Shown piece by piece: positions 7,884-9,003 of a DNA stretch of 9,003 nt; the first letter of the stretch is position 1, and each line of letters starts with the position of its first letter. The position numbers were made by a program, and so were the translations under genes. The stretch comes from Rhodopirellula sp. (GTDB taxonomy: Bacteria; Planctomycetota; Planctomycetia; Pirellulales; Pirellulaceae): the NCBI GenBank assembly GCA_002712845.1, contig PAUV01000091.1, positions 1 through 9,003 on the forward strand, written 5' to 3'. The notes beneath the pieces are model-generated. The model did no database searches and had not been told where the DNA came from. It saw only the letters and a program-made list of their open reading frames with translations.

Positions 7884-8642
7884 ATGGAACTTTCTCTCAC
7901 CACGGACCTGAAAGATCAGGTTGCCGTCGTCACAGGAGCCTCACAGGGGCTCGGAAAAGCAGTTGCGATCGCCTTGGGTATGAATGGGGCTACCGTCGTT
8001 TGTCTGGCCCGAAACGCCGAGAAGCTCGCTGCGACTGTGTCCGAGATCGAAGCAGCTGGAGGTGTCGCTCAGGCGGTTGCCTGCGATGTCACCGACAGGG
8101 CTGCTGCTAAAGCCGCCATTGAGGGTGCCAAAGAAAAACATGGTCGCCTCGACATCCTCATCAATAATGCCGGAATCACCCGCGATAAATTAATGCGGGG
8201 GATGTCTGACGAGGAGTGGGATGACGTCATTGCCACAAATTTGACAAGTTGCTTCGTCTGCTGCAGAGCTGCTGCAGGAATCATGCGGCGGAGTAAATAC
8301 GGCCGAATTATCAACATGGCCAGCATCTCGGGGCTGATCGGTAACCCCGGCCAAGCCAACTATTCCGCGAGTAAAGCGGGGATGATTGGGCTGACCCGAA
8401 CGCTCAGTAAAGAGCTGATCAGCCGCGGAGTGACCGTCAATGCAGTCGCTCCTGGCTTCATTGCCAGCGAAATGACTGCAGAATTGGGCGATGTGGTGCT
8501 TGAAGAGGTCAAAAAACGCATCCCTGCCAAGCGTGTTGGAACGCCAGAAGATGTGGCTGCTGCGGTTCTGTTTCTCGCATCCAAAAATGCTGGTTACGTA
8601 TCTGGGCAGACTCTGGTCGTCGATGGCGGCATGATCGGGTAG
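7884..8642 (+). CDS. fabG: 3-oxoacyl-ACP reductase
   Basis: NADPH-dependent short-chain dehydrogenase/reductase that reduces 3-oxoacyl-ACP to 3-hydroxyacyl-ACP in fatty-acid elongation. It has 252 residues. The cofactor-binding glycine motif is TGASQGLG (17-24), NNAG is at 94-97, and the catalytic set is S147 (MASISG), Y160 and K164 (NYSASKAG). The C-terminal YVSGQTLVVDGGM is typical of FabG. ATG 7884 was chosen because homology begins just after it (DLKDQVAVVTGAS) and GGAA lies about 7 bases upstream. The frame is open back to the fabD stop at 7770, but those 38 codons have no family counterpart. The position between fabD and acpP supports the FabG role over the many other SDR enzymes. Confidence 0.95.
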   Translation: MELSLTTDLKDQVAVVTGASQGLGKAVAIALGMNGATVVCLARNAEKLAATVSEIEAAGGVAQAVACDVTDRAAAKAAIEGAKEKHGRLDILINNAGITRDKLMRGMSDEEWDDVIATNLTSCFVCCRAAAGIMRRSKYGRIINMASISGLIGNPGQANYSASKAGMIGLTRTLSKELISRGVTVNAVAPGFIASEMTAELGDVVLEEVKKRIPAKRVGTPEDVAAAVLFLASKNAGYVSGQTLVVDGGMIG

Positions 8643-8692
8643 ACTCTGGGAACGAATTGTCAAAACGGATGGAGTATCTTGCCGTCTGTGTA

Positions 8693-8722
8693 TTGACGCC
8701 TTTTGCTTGTTTCACCTATCCT
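8693..8722 (+). promoter_or_regulatory. Candidate promoter for acpP
   Basis: TTGACG (8693-8698), an 18-bp spacer, then TATCCT (8717-8722): five and four matches to the sigma70 consensus, with the same -35 box and spacer as the candidate before rpmF. A second -10-like hexamer, TACAAT (8797-8802, five of six), lies closer to acpP but has no good -35 partner. The 209-bp fabG-acpP gap is otherwise featureless, which fits separate transcription of acpP. Confidence 0.35.
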
Positions 8723-8851
8723 TTTCCGCGACTGCGATTAAGTGCAACAGGCTCTACCCTTGAGATTGGGGAGCGGAGTTATTTGCACCGCTTGCCTACA
8801 ATTCTACAAAACAAACATTTTCAGCTTGCTGACATCCCCTAGAGACTGCTC

Positions 8852-9003
8852 ATGGCTACCGTTGAAGAACGCGTGATCGACATCGTGTCCGAACAACTCG
8901 GTGTTGATAAAGAAAAGATCACCCGCGAGACATCCTTTGTCACTGACTTGGGTGCGGACTCGCTCGATACCGTCGAATTGGTAATGGAACTCGAAGAAGA
9001 GTT
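8852..9003 (+). CDS. acpP: Acyl carrier protein, 3' end cut by window edge
   Basis: Small acidic protein that carries growing acyl chains on a 4'-phosphopantetheine arm. The first 50 codons are visible (family length is about 78). The sequence starts [18 protein letters not shown] and contains the attachment motif [17 protein letters not shown], with S37 as the phosphopantetheine site, the position expected from E. coli ACP numbered with its Met. Only a weak purine stretch (AGAGA) precedes the ATG. It follows fabG by 209 bp, a larger gap than between the other genes of the cluster, and probably has its own promoter, as is common for this highly expressed protein. Confidence 0.96.
   Translation, partial: MATVEERVIDIVSEQLGVDKEKITRETSFVTDLGADSLDTVELVMELEEE

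Overview
The window looks like chromosomal core-genome DNA from a planctomycete, probably Pirellulaceae-like. The strongest sign is a secreted protein carrying two planctomycete-type cytochrome c (PSCyt1-like) modules. Sparse Shine-Dalgarno sequences and the gene neighbourhood fit that assignment. No mobile elements, CRISPR arrays, tRNA or rRNA genes were seen. All eight genes lie on the + strand.

Left part (1-4080). The window opens inside thrS, the threonyl-tRNA synthetase gene, whose TGS domain and first editing-site histidines lie upstream of base 1. A gap of about 200 bp follows, holding a stable 11-bp stem-loop and a T-run. Next comes a large exported diheme protein: signal peptide, helical region, Pro-rich linker, two CxxCH modules, and a C-terminal domain that resembles a zinc-peptidase (MA/gluzincin-like) fold but has no HExxH.

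Middle (4081-6515). A 402-bp gap without a convincing gene precedes aroF. This encodes a Thermotoga-type (class I beta, ferredoxin-like regulatory domain) DAHP synthase with all four metal ligands in place. Only 20 bp after it lies a SAM-dependent methyltransferase of the winged-helix O-methyltransferase type, probably cotranscribed.

Right part (6516-9003). This is a reduced form of the classic bacterial fatty-acid cluster: rpmF (ribosomal protein L32), fabD, fabG and the start of acpP, cut by the window edge. The plsX and fabH genes that commonly sit between rpmF and fabD are absent here. FabD loads malonate onto ACP, FabG reduces the beta-ketoacyl-ACP, and ACP carries the chain. Candidate sigma70-like promoters of the same form (TTGACG, 18-bp spacer) precede rpmF and acpP, suggesting that acpP can be expressed separately from the rpmF-fabD-fabG run.

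Most of the window is conserved housekeeping sequence. The less ordinary points are the diheme/degenerate-peptidase fusion, the roughly 60-residue insertion in the ThrRS catalytic core, the leader stem-loop, and the aroF-methyltransferase pairing. I found no evidence for a wholly new system.
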